Positions 34,297 through 43,674 are shown, counted from the stretch's first letter. The stretch is DNA of 64,000 bases from an uncultured Hyphomonas sp. (GCF_963675305.1 NZ_OY776147.1:496001-560000), one strand, 5' to 3'. The notes: generated from the sequence alone by a model not told the origin. Program-made: numbers and translations.

Positions 34297-34728
34297 TCAG
34301 TCGCCACTCACCTTGAAATGCGCAAGAAGGCTGGTGACCGGTTTTGACCGCTCGCCCTGCCAGGCTTCGGCCCGGACCGAGCATATGCGCCGGCCCATCT
34401 TGGTGATCGTCGCGCGGGCAAACGTGTCCTGGGCGTGGCCCTGGCGGAGATAGTCGATCGATATGTTGATCGGCCGGGGCGGGCGTTCCAGGTGTTCGGT
34501 CACGAGGTAGACCTGTGCCATGGCGGTCAGTTCCAGAAAGGCCGCGATGGCGCCGCCATGCAGGGCCTGGATCGTGAAATTCCCGATCAGTTTCTTCTGG
34601 AACGGCATGACGGCTGTCATTTCGTCGCCCATGACTTCGCAGCGCATGCCGATTTCCTGCGCGAAGGGTGTGCGGGCCAGGAAGGCCTGTACCTGTTCGG
34701 CACGGGTCGAGAGTGTATCTTCAGACAT
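34297..34728 (-). CDS. PaaI-type hotdog thioesterase
   Basis: A 143-residue single hotdog domain hydrolysing acyl-CoA thioesters. The conserved ALHGGAIAAFLELTAMAQVY helix carries the HGG motif of the PaaI/YbdB group near residue 57, and NISIDYLRQG is the typical following strand. Its start overlaps the preceding gene's stop (TAATG), so the two thioesterases form a coupled pair. Substrate unknown; neighbours suggest lipid or aromatic metabolism. Confidence 0.85.
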   Translation of the reverse strand: MSEDTLSTRAEQVQAFLARTPFAQEIGMRCEVMGDEMTAVMPFQKKLIGNFTIQALHGGAIAAFLELTAMAQVYLVTEHLERPPRPINISIDYLRQGHAQDTFARATITKMGRRICSVRAEAWQGERSKPVTSLLAHFKVSGD

Positions 34729-35219
34729 TATCTGGTCCTCAGCGATTCAACCGAGCGCGGCTTGTTGATGGCGAAGGCGCCTGCGGCGGTGGCGATCACC
34801 TTGTCCCGGCTCTCATGATAGGCCCAGGCACGGGTGAAGCAGACACTGCGGGTGATGTGGTAGCATTCCGCCTCACCAAGGATTTCCCGGTGCGGTTCAG
34901 CCGCGCGCATATAGTCGATACGCAGGTCCAGCGTGGAAACGAAGCGGGCCTTGTCGAGCGCGGAACTCGCCGCCATGCCGGAGAGGTTGTCGAGGAAAGA
35001 CGTCAGCACGCCGCCATGGATGACGCCGGTGTCCGGATCGCCGACAAGGCGCTCTTTCCAGGGCTGAACGCCCCAGACGCGGCCCTTTTCGAGCTTGGTA
35101 ACGCGGAAGCTCATCCGGCGTCCCCATGGGATGCCGCCGGTCATGATTTCCAGGTTTTCTCCCATGACCTGCCAGGGTTCGGCAGTTGGCGTCGCGTCAT
35201 CTTCCATATGGGGCCTCAT
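34728..35219 (-). CDS. PaaI-type hotdog thioesterase, second copy of the pair
   Basis: A 163-residue hotdog protein with the same active-site layout as its downstream partner: GVIHGGVLTSFLDNLSG near residue 68, then LDLRIDYMRAAEP. Two in-frame starts exist, MRPHM and MEDDA twelve bases later; neither has a strong ribosome binding site. The pair is probably an old tandem duplication that has diverged, perhaps acting as partners or on different acyl chains. It is divergent from the flavin monooxygenase gene, sharing a short promoter region. Confidence 0.83.
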   Translation of the reverse strand: MRPHMEDDATPTAEPWQVMGENLEIMTGGIPWGRRMSFRVTKLEKGRVWGVQPWKERLVGDPDTGVIHGGVLTSFLDNLSGMAASSALDKARFVSTLDLRIDYMRAAEPHREILGEAECYHITRSVCFTRAWAYHESRDKVIATAAGAFAINKPRSVESLRTR

Positions 35220-35297
35220 TCATTTGACCTGCCTTTCGCCTCGGATAACATCCGGCTGAAAAAGAACATACACATGACCACAGGTCAGGAGGAAACT

Positions 35298-36629
35298 ATG
35301 GCATTCGAGGGAACGGGCAAGCCGAAGACCTGCATTATCGGCGCAGGATGTTCGGGCTTCACGATGGCCAAGCGGCTGAAGGACAAGGGCCTGCCATACG
35401 ATTGTTTCGAAATGTCGGACGATATTGGCGGGAACTGGTACTACAAGAACCCGAACGGGGCCTCGTCCTGTTACCAGTCGCTGCATATCGATACGTCGAA
35501 ATGGCGTCTGGCCTTCGAGGATTATCCCGTTCCGGAGGACTGGCCGGACTTCCCGCATCACGCCCAGCTTCTGCAGTATTTCCACGACTATGTGGATCAT
35601 TTCGGCCTGCGCGAGACGATCACGTTCAACACGGCTGTCACGAATGTCGAAGACCTGCCGGGCGGACGCTGGAAAGTGACTTTGTCGACCGGTGAGACGC
35701 GTGAATACGACGCCGTCATCGTTGCCAACGGCCACCATTGGGACCCGCGCACGCCCACTTATCCCGGGCATTTTGATGGTTACCAGGTCCACTCCCATAA
35801 CTATACAGACCCGTTCGATCCGTACGACTTCCGCGGTAAGCGCGTGATGATTGTCGGGGCAGGGAACTCGGCGATGGATATCTCGTCGGAGCTGTCCCAG
35901 CGCCCGTTGGCGGAGAAGCTGTTCATCTCCATGCGCCGCGGGGTCTGGGTGCTGCCGAAATACATGGACGGTAAACCGGCGGACAAGGCCGTGCTGCCGG
36001 CCTGGATGCCCTCAGGCCTCGGCCGCAAGCTGGCGCGCAACAAGATCAAGAAAACCATCGGCATGATGGAGGATTATGGCCTGCCGAAACCGGACCATGA
36101 GCCGCTGGAGGGCCACCCGTCCGTGTCAGGCGAATTCCTGACCCGTGTCGGCTGCGGCGACATCACGCCGAAACCCGGCATCGAGAAGCTGGATGGCGAC
36201 GGCGTCGTCTTCACCGACGGCACGCGCGAAAAGGTCGACGCGATCATCTGGGCGACGGGCTACAATGTGACCTTCCCCTTCCTGAAGCAGGACGACCTGA
36301 CGCCGAAGGACAATGTCTTCCCGCTCTACAAGCGGATGGTGAAGCCGGGCCGCGAGACGATCTTCTTCCTCGGCCTCGCCCAGCCCTTGCCGACCCTTGT
36401 GAATTTTGCCGAACAGCAGTCCAAACTGGTCGCAGCAGCCCTTGATGGCGAGTACGCTTTCCCCGATGCTGCGGAAATGGAGCGCATTACTGTCGAGGAC
36501 GAGAAGGACCATCTCGGGCACTTCTATGACAGCCCGCGCCACCGCATGCAGGTGGACTTCAACCTCTACTGCCGCGACCTGCTGAAGGAGATCGAGAAGG
36601 GCATGAAACGCGCAAGGGCTCACGCATGA
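35298..36629 (+). CDS. Flavin-containing monooxygenase (FMO/BVMO-like)
   Basis: A 443-residue two-dinucleotide-domain flavoprotein oxygenating soft nucleophiles or ketones with NADPH. Start at ATGGCATTCGAG with AGGAGG seven bases upstream, though the frame is open much further upstream. Motifs: FAD-binding IIGAGCSGF near residue 14, NADPH-binding VGAGNSAMDIS near 190, and IIWATGYNVTF near 315, the FATGY-type motif. A FxGxxxHxxxW-like fingerprint (GHFDGYQVHSHNY) is present, with Tyr in the last place. The next gene overlaps its stop by four bases. The substrate is unknown. Confidence 0.9.
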   Translation: MAFEGTGKPKTCIIGAGCSGFTMAKRLKDKGLPYDCFEMSDDIGGNWYYKNPNGASSCYQSLHIDTSKWRLAFEDYPVPEDWPDFPHHAQLLQYFHDYVDHFGLRETITFNTAVTNVEDLPGGRWKVTLSTGETREYDAVIVANGHHWDPRTPTYPGHFDGYQVHSHNYTDPFDPYDFRGKRVMIVGAGNSAMDISSELSQRPLAEKLFISMRRGVWVLPKYMDGKPADKAVLPAWMPSGLGRKLARNKIKKTIGMMEDYGLPKPDHEPLEGHPSVSGEFLTRVGCGDITPKPGIEKLDGDGVVFTDGTREKVDAIIWATGYNVTFPFLKQDDLTPKDNVFPLYKRMVKPGRETIFFLGLAQPLPTLVNFAEQQSKLVAAALDGEYAFPDAAEMERITVEDEKDHLGHFYDSPRHRMQVDFNLYCRDLLKEIEKGMKRARAHA

Positions 36630-37297
36630 GGCAGCTGCTGGGGGCTGCACTCACACTGATTTTCCTGGCGGGCTGTGCATCATCGCCCCCGCCGCCACAG
36701 GTGCGGGCCTACACCCCGCCGCCGGGGCCGCCACAGGTCTCGGCCGCGCAGGGCGCCTTCCAGCCAAATGCCTATCTCCGTTCCTGCGGGGGCATCTATG
36801 TGACCAACGCGCCGCCCATGGACAGCGATTTCTGGGTGGTCGACTACAAGCCGATCATCGTTGTCGGTTCGGTGGTGCTGGCGACGGCGCCGGCGAACGA
36901 TGTCTGCCTGTCGTCAGGTTTCGGCATCCGCTCCGCCCGGCGCCATGACGGGATTGACCTTCAGTCCATTCCAGCCGGGCCGATCTATGCCGCTGCGCCA
37001 GGGCGTATCCTCGAAGCGCGCGTCTCGACGGGCTATGGCAACATGGTCCTCATCGATCATGGCGGCGGCGTCTATACGCGCTACGCCCACCTAGACCATT
37101 TTGCCCAGGGTATCCGGGCCGGCGCCGAAGTCGGCTTCGGGCAGGAAATCGGCATGATGGGCCGGTCCGGCAATGCAACGGCGATCCATCTCCATTTCGA
37201 GATTCTGACCGGCAATTATAATAATCCCAGAGGGTCGAAGGGGCTTGCCCCGCGCAATCCATTTGAGTTCCCGGCCTATAATCCGGCCGGCAGCTGA
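36626..37297 (+). CDS. M23 (LytM) peptidoglycan peptidase-like lipoprotein
   Basis: A 223-residue lipoprotein (signal ending FLAGC), with a Pro-rich linker and a C-terminal LytM domain. The zinc-site residues are present: His and Asp in ARRHDGIDLQS near 115, and HLHFEI near 187; the SGFGIRSARRHDG segment is typical. It may therefore be an active endopeptidase cutting peptidoglycan cross-links, or an activator of amidases. It overlaps the monooxygenase gene by four bases, an unexpected partnership. Confidence 0.87.
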   Translation: MRQLLGAALTLIFLAGCASSPPPPQVRAYTPPPGPPQVSAAQGAFQPNAYLRSCGGIYVTNAPPMDSDFWVVDYKPIIVVGSVVLATAPANDVCLSSGFGIRSARRHDGIDLQSIPAGPIYAAAPGRILEARVSTGYGNMVLIDHGGGVYTRYAHLDHFAQGIRAGAEVGFGQEIGMMGRSGNATAIHLHFEILTGNYNNPRGSKGLAPRNPFEFPAYNPAGS

Positions 37298-37330
37298 CGG
37301 ATTAAGAACAAAAGGGTGGAGGAAACGGGC

Positions 37331-37936
37331 ATGTCGAGGCGTTTCACGATCTGGGCGGCTGTCCTGGCCATCGCGGCGTGTGCGCAGGTTCCGCCAGCCG
37401 TGTCGCGGGCAGCGGCTGAAGAGGTTGAGGCAATTCAGGACGCTCCGGCCGCCGAGTATGGCTTCGGCGCGCTGGCGGACCTCGCCGGGACACGGTGGCG
37501 GGGCGAGCCGGGCGAAGCCGACAAGGAACACGGCCAGCCAGCGGACTATTCGGAATGGGACTGGGATCTGGGCGGCAGTGTGCTGGTCAACCGTCACGTA
37601 TTGGAGGATGGCTCCTATGGCGGGATTACCTATGTCCAGCTGACACGAACGCCGGGTGTGCTGGATTATGTCTACATCACCAGCGCCAACTTCCGCACGA
37701 GCGGAACTTTCACGCTCAACCCGGATGGCAGCTGGACCGCGGAGGAAGACGTCAAAGGCCTGCCGCACATCCTCAAAGTACGCTCCACAGGACGCATAAA
37801 TGCGGATGGCACCATGTCCAGTGTGTCGGAATTCCTTGGCGATGACGGTGAATGGGGGCCGGGCCATGCCTTCATCTATACACAGACCGATACGCCCTTG
37901 CCGGACCTCGTGCCTGCAGGCAACGCACCGGAATGA
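37331..37936 (+). CDS. Exported protein of unknown function
   Basis: A 201-residue protein starting MSRRFTIW, with GGAGG upstream; a GTG 15 bases earlier overlaps that site and is less likely. The signal ends IAACAQ, suggesting a lipoprotein. The folded part (residues 45-190) is a beta-rich domain beginning LADLAGTRWRGEP and ending FIYTQTD, resembling lipocalin-like 'DUF1579'-type folds only loosely. Its stop overlaps the next start (ATGA), so it is translated with the membrane protein that follows. Confidence 0.6.
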   Translation: MSRRFTIWAAVLAIAACAQVPPAVSRAAAEEVEAIQDAPAAEYGFGALADLAGTRWRGEPGEADKEHGQPADYSEWDWDLGGSVLVNRHVLEDGSYGGITYVQLTRTPGVLDYVYITSANFRTSGTFTLNPDGSWTAEEDVKGLPHILKVRSTGRINADGTMSSVSEFLGDDGEWGPGHAFIYTQTDTPLPDLVPAGNAPE

Positions 37937-38631
37937 GCCGATTTTTCGATCCTGACCTGTTTGCCCGCACCTATCGCGACCCGATGGCCTGGCTGACCCT
38001 GCTGGTCGATCTGCTGCCCCTCATCGCCGTGGTCTTCTTTGGATGGAAGGCGGTGCCATTGGTCGCGCTCTACTGGCTGGAGAACCTGGTCATCGGCGCC
38101 TTTACCATCCTGCGCATGATCGGCACTGTCGCGGCCAATATCCTGAACCTCGCAGCAGCGGCCTTCATCGTGCCTTTCTTTACCGTGCACTACGGTATGT
38201 TCTGCTTCGGCCACGGCATCTTCCTCAGCGCCTTTGCGGGCGGAAAGGTTGGCGATGCCGCTCCCGGGATTGACGGCATGCGTACGCTCGTCGACTGGGC
38301 CCTCGGCACCGGGCCTTACATGCTCTGGTTCGTCGCGGCGATCATCGCGGTGAACGCCGTCTTCTACCTGGTCGATTACGTTATCCGCGGAGGCTATCGC
38401 GAGACTCAGCTGCCGACGGAAATGTTCGCGCCCTATGGCCGGATCGTGACTTTGCACGTGGCAATCATCCTGGGAGCAGGCCTGATGCTGGCTTTTGGCC
38501 AGCCGCTGCTCGGCGTGCTGATCCTGATCATGCTGCGCGTCGCTTTCGGCATGGCATTGAACATGATGCGCCGCCGCCGGATGGACGGGGACACCGGCCC
38601 GCTGGCGGGCGCCATGGCGGAGGCAGGGTAG
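37933..38631 (+). CDS. DUF6498-like integral membrane protein
   Basis: A 232-residue membrane protein starting MSRFFDPDLF at an ATGA overlap with the preceding gene. About six membrane helices are visible. The conserved VALYWLENLVIGAFTILRM segment near residue 45 is characteristic of DUF6498, followed by FFTVHYGMFCFGHGIF. Function unknown. It lies in a run of overlapping or closely spaced genes from the flavin monooxygenase onward. Confidence 0.8.
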   Translation: MSRFFDPDLFARTYRDPMAWLTLLVDLLPLIAVVFFGWKAVPLVALYWLENLVIGAFTILRMIGTVAANILNLAAAAFIVPFFTVHYGMFCFGHGIFLSAFAGGKVGDAAPGIDGMRTLVDWALGTGPYMLWFVAAIIAVNAVFYLVDYVIRGGYRETQLPTEMFAPYGRIVTLHVAIILGAGLMLAFGQPLLGVLILIMLRVAFGMALNMMRRRRMDGDTGPLAGAMAEAG

Positions 38632-38634
38632 GGC

Positions 38635-39681
38635 ATGACGCTGAACACCGCCGCGATCGAGGCCCAGGCCGAGCTGCACCACCAGTACCTGCTGGGGCTG
38701 GAACTGATGGTGGCAACGCGGGAGGGGCCGGAGGTGGTTGGCGACTGGATGTTCCGCCTGTTCCGCCGTCAGCATGAGGACAAATTCCTGTCCTCCTTCC
38801 GCAAGCTGGGGCTCGACGGTGAGCCGGACGCGGTGGCCTGCGCGAAGTATCACGTGCTCTCAAATGGCGTCGGCGGCGTGGCCGTCGAATATATGGAGGA
38901 GAGCGACACCAAGGCCTGGGTGCGCTTCCGGTATCCGCGCTGGATGTATGACGGCGCAGTGATCTGCGGCGTGCCGGTCGAGGCAAGCCGCGGCTTTTTG
39001 CGCGGCTGGTATGGCCAGAATGGCGTCTCGCTCGGCAATCCGCGCCTCGGCTTTGTCTGTGTGTCGGAAGACATGACCGGCCAGTTCGGCCTTTGCGGCT
39101 ATTTCCGCGAATATGATCACGAGCTTTCGGAAGACGAGCGGCTCCGCTTCGCGCCGGATGAGCGCCCGCCGCCGTTCGATCCTGCGAAACAGCCCGAGCC
39201 GCCGCCCGGCGAATGGACGCCGGAACGCCTCGCCAAGGCGAACCGCAACTATGCCGTGGAGTATATCCGCAATGGCGTGCGCGAACTGGTCAATGTGCTC
39301 GGGCAGGCGCGGGCGCTTGAGCTTTGCCATCTTGCGGCGCGCCTGACGGGGCTACAGCATTTCCGCCGCATGGCCGATGCTGTCGGCGGTGTGGATGGCG
39401 GACCGGTGGAGGCGGCGGAATTCCTGGCTGCCATGTTTGCGGGCATGGGCGATGAAACCCGGATGGAGCACTCAGATGATGAGGCTATCCTGCACCAAAC
39501 CGGCCTGCGGATCGCGCGCGGCCTGGAATGGGCAGAGCGGGAGAATCTGCTCTCAAGCTGGATCGAAATCTGGCGCGGCGCGATCCATTCCCAGCGGGTG
39601 TTCATGACGGTCGATTGCGACATTGCGGGCGATGCTCTGGTCTGGCGCGTCCGCCGGGCTGGCAATACGGCAACGCCCTGA
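38635..39681 (+). CDS. Conserved-looking cytoplasmic protein of unknown function
   Basis: A 348-residue protein without signal or membrane segments, starting four bases after the membrane protein stop. It contains helical stretches and a central WVRFRYPRWMYDGAV section, a Pro-rich loop near residue 185, and Cys/His residues spread in the first half (CAKYHVLSNG, GFVCVSEDM). The layout, with tryptophans and a mid-protein loop, loosely recalls L-2-amino-thiazoline-4-carboxylic acid hydrolase family proteins, but I cannot confirm this. It ends the operon; a TetR gene follows with its own promoter region. Confidence 0.6.
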   Translation: MTLNTAAIEAQAELHHQYLLGLELMVATREGPEVVGDWMFRLFRRQHEDKFLSSFRKLGLDGEPDAVACAKYHVLSNGVGGVAVEYMEESDTKAWVRFRYPRWMYDGAVICGVPVEASRGFLRGWYGQNGVSLGNPRLGFVCVSEDMTGQFGLCGYFREYDHELSEDERLRFAPDERPPPFDPAKQPEPPPGEWTPERLAKANRNYAVEYIRNGVRELVNVLGQARALELCHLAARLTGLQHFRRMADAVGGVDGGPVEAAEFLAAMFAGMGDETRMEHSDDEAILHQTGLRIARGLEWAERENLLSSWIEIWRGAIHSQRVFMTVDCDIAGDALVWRVRRAGNTATP

Positions 39682-39735
39682 TTTTTCTGGCACTAAAAGC
39701 ATAGCAGCCTTGCAGCGTTAAAAAGTTGACACATG

Positions 39736-39752
39736 GTGACGCCGTGGGTCAC
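39736..39752. promoter_or_regulatory. Candidate TetR operator
   Basis: GTGAC, seven bases, GTCAC just upstream of the TetR gene, with a TTGACA-like -35 box at 39726-39731 overlapping its edge. Autorepression is inferred from position. Confidence 0.35.
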
Positions 39753-39779
39753 GGTGTTGGCAGGTAAGGACGGCGATTC

Positions 39780-40403
39780 ATGACAATTGACGTTAAAACG
39801 GCATCGGGTTCCGGCAAGAGAGCGCGTTCCAAAGCAGCAAACCGCCGGGCCATTCTGGATGCCGGACGGCGTGTCTTCGCCCGGATCGGGTTCGAGGCGA
39901 CGACGGTGCGGGATATCATCCGGGAAACCGATCTCGCTGCCGGCACGTTTTACAACTACTTCAAGTCCAAGGAAGAAGTGTTCGAAGCGATTGCGGAGGA
40001 TTCCACGCATCGTTTCCGCCACATGCTCAAAGACGTCCGCGCCAGTGCCCGCACGGCGCAGGACTACATGCATGACGCTTATCACGCCTATTTCAGCTTC
40101 ATTGCTGAAGAGAACCGCCAGGCCCTGTCCGAAGGTGCGCCCCATATGGCGCTGATCGGCGTGCGGGTGGACACGCCGGAAATGCTGGCTGTTGCAGCCG
40201 AGATCCGGTCAGATCTTGAGCGAATCCTGTCGGCAGACACGTCCTCAAACATGGACATTGAGTTTCTCACCGCCGCCGCGATTGGAACGGCCCGCGAAAT
40301 GGGAGAGATCATGCTGCTCCGCCGGCCGGTCGATGTGGATGGCGCGACCGAGTTTGCCTCCCGGATGCTGATGGCCGGCGTGAAGGAGCTTGCCGCGAAG
40401 TAA
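39780..40403 (+). CDS. TetR family transcriptional regulator
   Basis: A 207-residue repressor. The N-terminal HTH is clear: RRAILDAGRRVFARIGFEATTVRDII, then AAGTFYNYFKSKEEVFEAI. The C-terminal ligand domain is unassigned; similar regulators control esterase and reductase genes. AAGGA lies about 10 bases before the ATG. It heads a same-strand group with an esterase and two medium-chain reductases, which are its likely targets; the ligand is probably a hydrophobic compound or acyl-CoA. Confidence 0.9.
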   Translation: MTIDVKTASGSGKRARSKAANRRAILDAGRRVFARIGFEATTVRDIIRETDLAAGTFYNYFKSKEEVFEAIAEDSTHRFRHMLKDVRASARTAQDYMHDAYHAYFSFIAEENRQALSEGAPHMALIGVRVDTPEMLAVAAEIRSDLERILSADTSSNMDIEFLTAAAIGTAREMGEIMLLRRPVDVDGATEFASRMLMAGVKELAAK

Positions 40404-40475
40404 GGCGCTTGCCCTCTTGGCGAGCGACGTGCGGCAGGTCTAAGCTTCCCCCGAGAATACAGCAGGGGAGCGGCC

Positions 40476-41510
40476 ATGAGCCTTCAGCAGACCATCACCA
40501 AGCTCGTCATGAAGCTGCCGGGCGGCCTGCTCGTGAAAATGGCAGGCGGCAAGCCGCTGACCATTCGCGGCCGGACGCTGGAGCCCCAGCTGCAGCTGAT
40601 GGCGTGGAACGGTCGAAATGCGCCGCCGCTGTCCAGCCTGCCGGCCGAGACGGTCCAGGCGGTGACGAAGGAAACACTCGCCTCGGTCGCGGCACCGATT
40701 GAACCGGGCGTCCGGACCGAAGACCTGACCATTCCCGGCCCGAACAAGAACCAGATCCCGGCCCGCATCTACCGCCCTGACGATCAGGATCCGAAGGCGC
40801 CGCTGATGGTGTACTATCATATGGGCGGCGGCGTGATCGGCGACCTCGAAACCTGCCATGCCTGGTGCTCCATTCTGGCGAGCCGGGTGAAATGCCCGGT
40901 CCTGTCGATCGACTATCGGCTGGCACCACAGCACAAGTTCCCGGCCGGGATCGACGATTGCTGCGCGGCGTATGAGTGGGGCATGCGCAATGCTGCGAAA
41001 TTCGGCGCGCCGGAAGGCGTTGCGTCCGTTGGCGGCGATTCCATGGGGGGTAATTTCTCGGCCATCATCGCGCAGGAAATGCAGCGTGAAGACAAGCCAC
41101 TGCCAGCGATGCAGCTGCTGATCTATCCGGCCATCGACCTTGTCGAGGAATTCCTTTCGCGCAAGGAGTTCAGCGAGACCTTCTCGCTCTCCACCGACAC
41201 GATGGACTGGTTCATGCAGGAATACCTGCCGGAAGGGTTCGACAAGTCGGACCGGATGCTGTCACCCGGCCAGACGGGCCATCTGGATGGCCTGCCGCCG
41301 GCGGTCGTCATCACGGCGGGGCATGATCCACTGTGCGATGAAGGCGACGATTATGCCCGCCGCCTGAAGGATGCCGGCGTGCCGGTAATGCACAAATGCT
41401 ATGAACATCTGGCCCACGCCTTCACGGCCTTCACCCTGATTTCACCGGGCTCGCGCAAGGCCTGCCTCGAAATCGCGGACATGGTCCGCACCGTTTATTC
41501 AAAGCTTTAG
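40476..41510 (+). CDS. Alpha/beta hydrolase, hormone-sensitive lipase family
   Basis: A 344-residue esterase/lipase. The oxyanion-hole motif appears as YHMGGGVIGDL near residue 113 (HMGGG in place of the usual HGGG). The nucleophile Ser is in GGDSMGGNFSA near 190, Asp in AGHDPLCDEGDDYA near 290, and His in HLAHAFT near 320, which completes the HSL triad. No signal peptide is seen, so it is cytoplasmic. It follows the TetR gene and precedes a quinone-reductase-like gene after nine bases, suggesting a small catabolic operon. Confidence 0.92.
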   Translation: MSLQQTITKLVMKLPGGLLVKMAGGKPLTIRGRTLEPQLQLMAWNGRNAPPLSSLPAETVQAVTKETLASVAAPIEPGVRTEDLTIPGPNKNQIPARIYRPDDQDPKAPLMVYYHMGGGVIGDLETCHAWCSILASRVKCPVLSIDYRLAPQHKFPAGIDDCCAAYEWGMRNAAKFGAPEGVASVGGDSMGGNFSAIIAQEMQREDKPLPAMQLLIYPAIDLVEEFLSRKEFSETFSLSTDTMDWFMQEYLPEGFDKSDRMLSPGQTGHLDGLPPAVVITAGHDPLCDEGDDYARRLKDAGVPVMHKCYEHLAHAFTAFTLISPGSRKACLEIADMVRTVYSKL

Positions 41511-41519
41511 GGGCGCAGC

Positions 41520-42494
41520 TTGAAAGCGCTTGTCTGTCACCGGATCACGGATGATTTTTCCGGGCTGGAGCTGCGGGATATTGCCGTACCGGAGCCGGGG
41601 GAAGGCGAGGTTCTGGTCCGCGTAAAGGCGGCCGGGGTGAACTTCCCCGATCTCCTGATGAGTCAGGGAAAGTACCAGTTCAAACCGGAATTGCCCTTCA
41701 CACTCGGCATGGAAGTCGCCGGCGTGATCGAAGCGGTCGGCGAAGGCGTGACGGAATGGAAGCCGGGCGATGAAGTCATCGGCGGCAACAAGACCGGTGC
41801 CTATGCTGAGTATGCTGTCCTTCCGGCCGCAAGCCTGTCGGCCAAGCCCGCGCCGTTCTCTTTTGCGGAGGCCGCCGCCTTTCCCGCTGCCTATATCACG
41901 GCCTATGTGGCGCTGGTTGTGCGGGCAAACCTGCAACCCGGCGAAACCCTGCTTGTGCATGGCGCCAGCGGCGGCGTGGGCATGGCTGCGGTGGATGTGG
42001 GCAAGCTCTTGGGTGCGACCGTGATTGCGACCTCGGCTTCGGACGCAAAACTCGACAAGGTGCTGGCCTATGGCGCCGATTATGGGATCAACGCCACACA
42101 AGGCTTCCGCGACAAGGTCAAGACGCTGACCGGAGGCAAAGGCGCCGACGTGATCTTCGATCCGGTTGGCGGCGATGTGTTTGACGAGAGCGTGCGCTGC
42201 ATTGCGTTCGACGGGCGGCTTCTGGTGGTCGGCTTCACGTCAGGCCGGATCCCGGAAGTCAAAGTGAACATGCCACTGATCAAGGGCTTTTCGGTCGTGG
42301 GGGTCCGCGCAGGCGAATATGGCCGCCGTTTCCCGGAGCGAGGGCGCGCGAACCAGGCCGCGATCCGCAAATGGGCCGAAGAAGGCAAGGTGCACCCGCA
42401 TGTCTTCCGCGAGATCCCGCTGGACGACTGGCGCGAAGCCTGGCGCCTGATGACCGACCGCGAAGTTGTCGGTAAGGTCATTATAAGACCCTGA
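41520..42494 (+). CDS. NADPH:quinone oxidoreductase-like MDR protein
   Basis: A 324-residue medium-chain reductase/dehydrogenase of the zinc-free quinone reductase type. The start is TTG with AGGGGC nine bases upstream. Motifs: GVNFPDLLM near residue 40, GMEVAGVIEAVG, and the nucleotide-binding LVHGASGGVGMAAVDVGKLLGA near 145. No catalytic zinc Cys cluster is seen. It reduces enones, quinones or acyl-CoA-like substrates. It is part of the TetR-headed group and is followed after 37 bases by another MDR gene. Confidence 0.92.
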   Translation: MKALVCHRITDDFSGLELRDIAVPEPGEGEVLVRVKAAGVNFPDLLMSQGKYQFKPELPFTLGMEVAGVIEAVGEGVTEWKPGDEVIGGNKTGAYAEYAVLPAASLSAKPAPFSFAEAAAFPAAYITAYVALVVRANLQPGETLLVHGASGGVGMAAVDVGKLLGATVIATSASDAKLDKVLAYGADYGINATQGFRDKVKTLTGGKGADVIFDPVGGDVFDESVRCIAFDGRLLVVGFTSGRIPEVKVNMPLIKGFSVVGVRAGEYGRRFPERGRANQAAIRKWAEEGKVHPHVFREIPLDDWREAWRLMTDREVVGKVIIRP

Positions 42495-42531
42495 GTCAGA
42501 TACAAGAATTCAAACTCTTAGAGAGGAACAC

Positions 42532-43674
42532 ATGATGGCCGACCAACTCCCCGAGACAAGCCTGCAGATCCGCACGCTGGTAACGCCGGAAGGCAAGCTC
42601 GAGCTCTCCCTTGCAGAGGCGCCGGTGAAAGCACCCGGCCCGGATCAGGTGGTGGTGCGCGTCGAAGGTACGCCCATCAACCCGTCCGACCTCGGCCTGC
42701 TTGTTGGCGGCGCGGACATGTCGACCGCCGTGCAGGGTGGCACGAAAGACAATCCGACCATTTCGGCGGATGTGCCGGAAGGCGGCCTGCGCGCGATGAA
42801 GGCCCGGCTCGGCCAGTCGCTGGCCGTGGGCAATGAAGGCGCCGGCACCGTGATCGCGGCGGGCGACTCTCCGGCGGCGCAGGCCCTACTCGGCAAGATG
42901 GTCACCTGCCTTGGCGGGAACATGTACCAGCAATACCGTACACTGCATGTCTCGCAGTGCATGGCACTTCCGGACGGCACAACGGCAGAGCAGGGCGCAT
43001 CCTGCTATGTGAACCCGCTGACCGCGTTGTCTTTTGTTGAAACAATGAAGGCCAAAGGGCATGAGGCACTGGTTCACACAGCTGCCGCTTCGAACCTTGG
43101 CCAGATGCTGAACAAGATCTGCCTCAAGGACGGCGTGCCGATCCTCAACATCGTCCGAAAGGAAGAACAGGCCGAGATCCTGCGCGGCATTGGCGCAAAA
43201 CATATCGTCAATTCCTCCTCGCCGACCTTCATGGAGGACCTCATCAACGGCCTCGTCGAGACCGGTGCCACGATGGGCTTCGATGCCATCGGCGGCGGCC
43301 CGCTTGCCGGCCAGCTGTTGATCGCCATGGAGGCAGCTGCCAGCCGCAAGATGAAGGAATATTCCCGTTATGGCTCCGGCACGGAAACACAGGTCTATAT
43401 CTATGGCCGGCTCGACATGTCACCGACCATCGTGCCGCCGGGTGTCGGTTTCGCCTGGAACCTCAGCGGTTACCTGCTGACACCGTTCCTGGAGAAGGCA
43501 TCCCCGGAAGTGCGTGCACGCATGTACAAGCGCGTGATCGACGAACTGGATACGACTTTTGCCAGCCACTACACGAAGACGATTTCGCTGGCAGAGGCAC
43601 TCGATCTGGAAACGCTGCATGCTTACAACGCGAAGGCGACGGGCGAGAAGTACCTGATAGACCCCAGCCGCTAG
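42532..43674 (+). CDS. Zinc-binding dehydrogenase-like MDR protein
   Basis: A 380-residue MDR-superfamily oxidoreductase. The N-terminal GroES-like part carries GTPINPSDLG near residue 50; an insert follows, then the Rossmann region (residues 180-300: AAASNLGQMLNKICLKDG, GFDAIGGGPLAGQLL). The glycine-rich loop is shorter than in the preceding paralogue and no structural zinc Cys set is obvious. Two adjacent ATGs after AGAGAGGA make the exact start ambiguous by one codon. It ends the TetR-headed group, with a small terminator-like hairpin after it. Confidence 0.88.
   Translation: MMADQLPETSLQIRTLVTPEGKLELSLAEAPVKAPGPDQVVVRVEGTPINPSDLGLLVGGADMSTAVQGGTKDNPTISADVPEGGLRAMKARLGQSLAVGNEGAGTVIAAGDSPAAQALLGKMVTCLGGNMYQQYRTLHVSQCMALPDGTTAEQGASCYVNPLTALSFVETMKAKGHEALVHTAAASNLGQMLNKICLKDGVPILNIVRKEEQAEILRGIGAKHIVNSSSPTFMEDLINGLVETGATMGFDAIGGGPLAGQLLIAMEAAASRKMKEYSRYGSGTETQVYIYGRLDMSPTIVPPGVGFAWNLSGYLLTPFLEKASPEVRARMYKRVIDELDTTFASHYTKTISLAEALDLETLHAYNAKATGEKYLIDPSR

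Noticed and set aside
34668..35297. N-terminal extension of the flavin monooxygenase by about 210 codons
   Set aside because: This stretch is antisense to a thioesterase gene; the ATG at 35298 has a perfect AGGAGG and gives the normal FMO opening with the FAD motif near residue 14.
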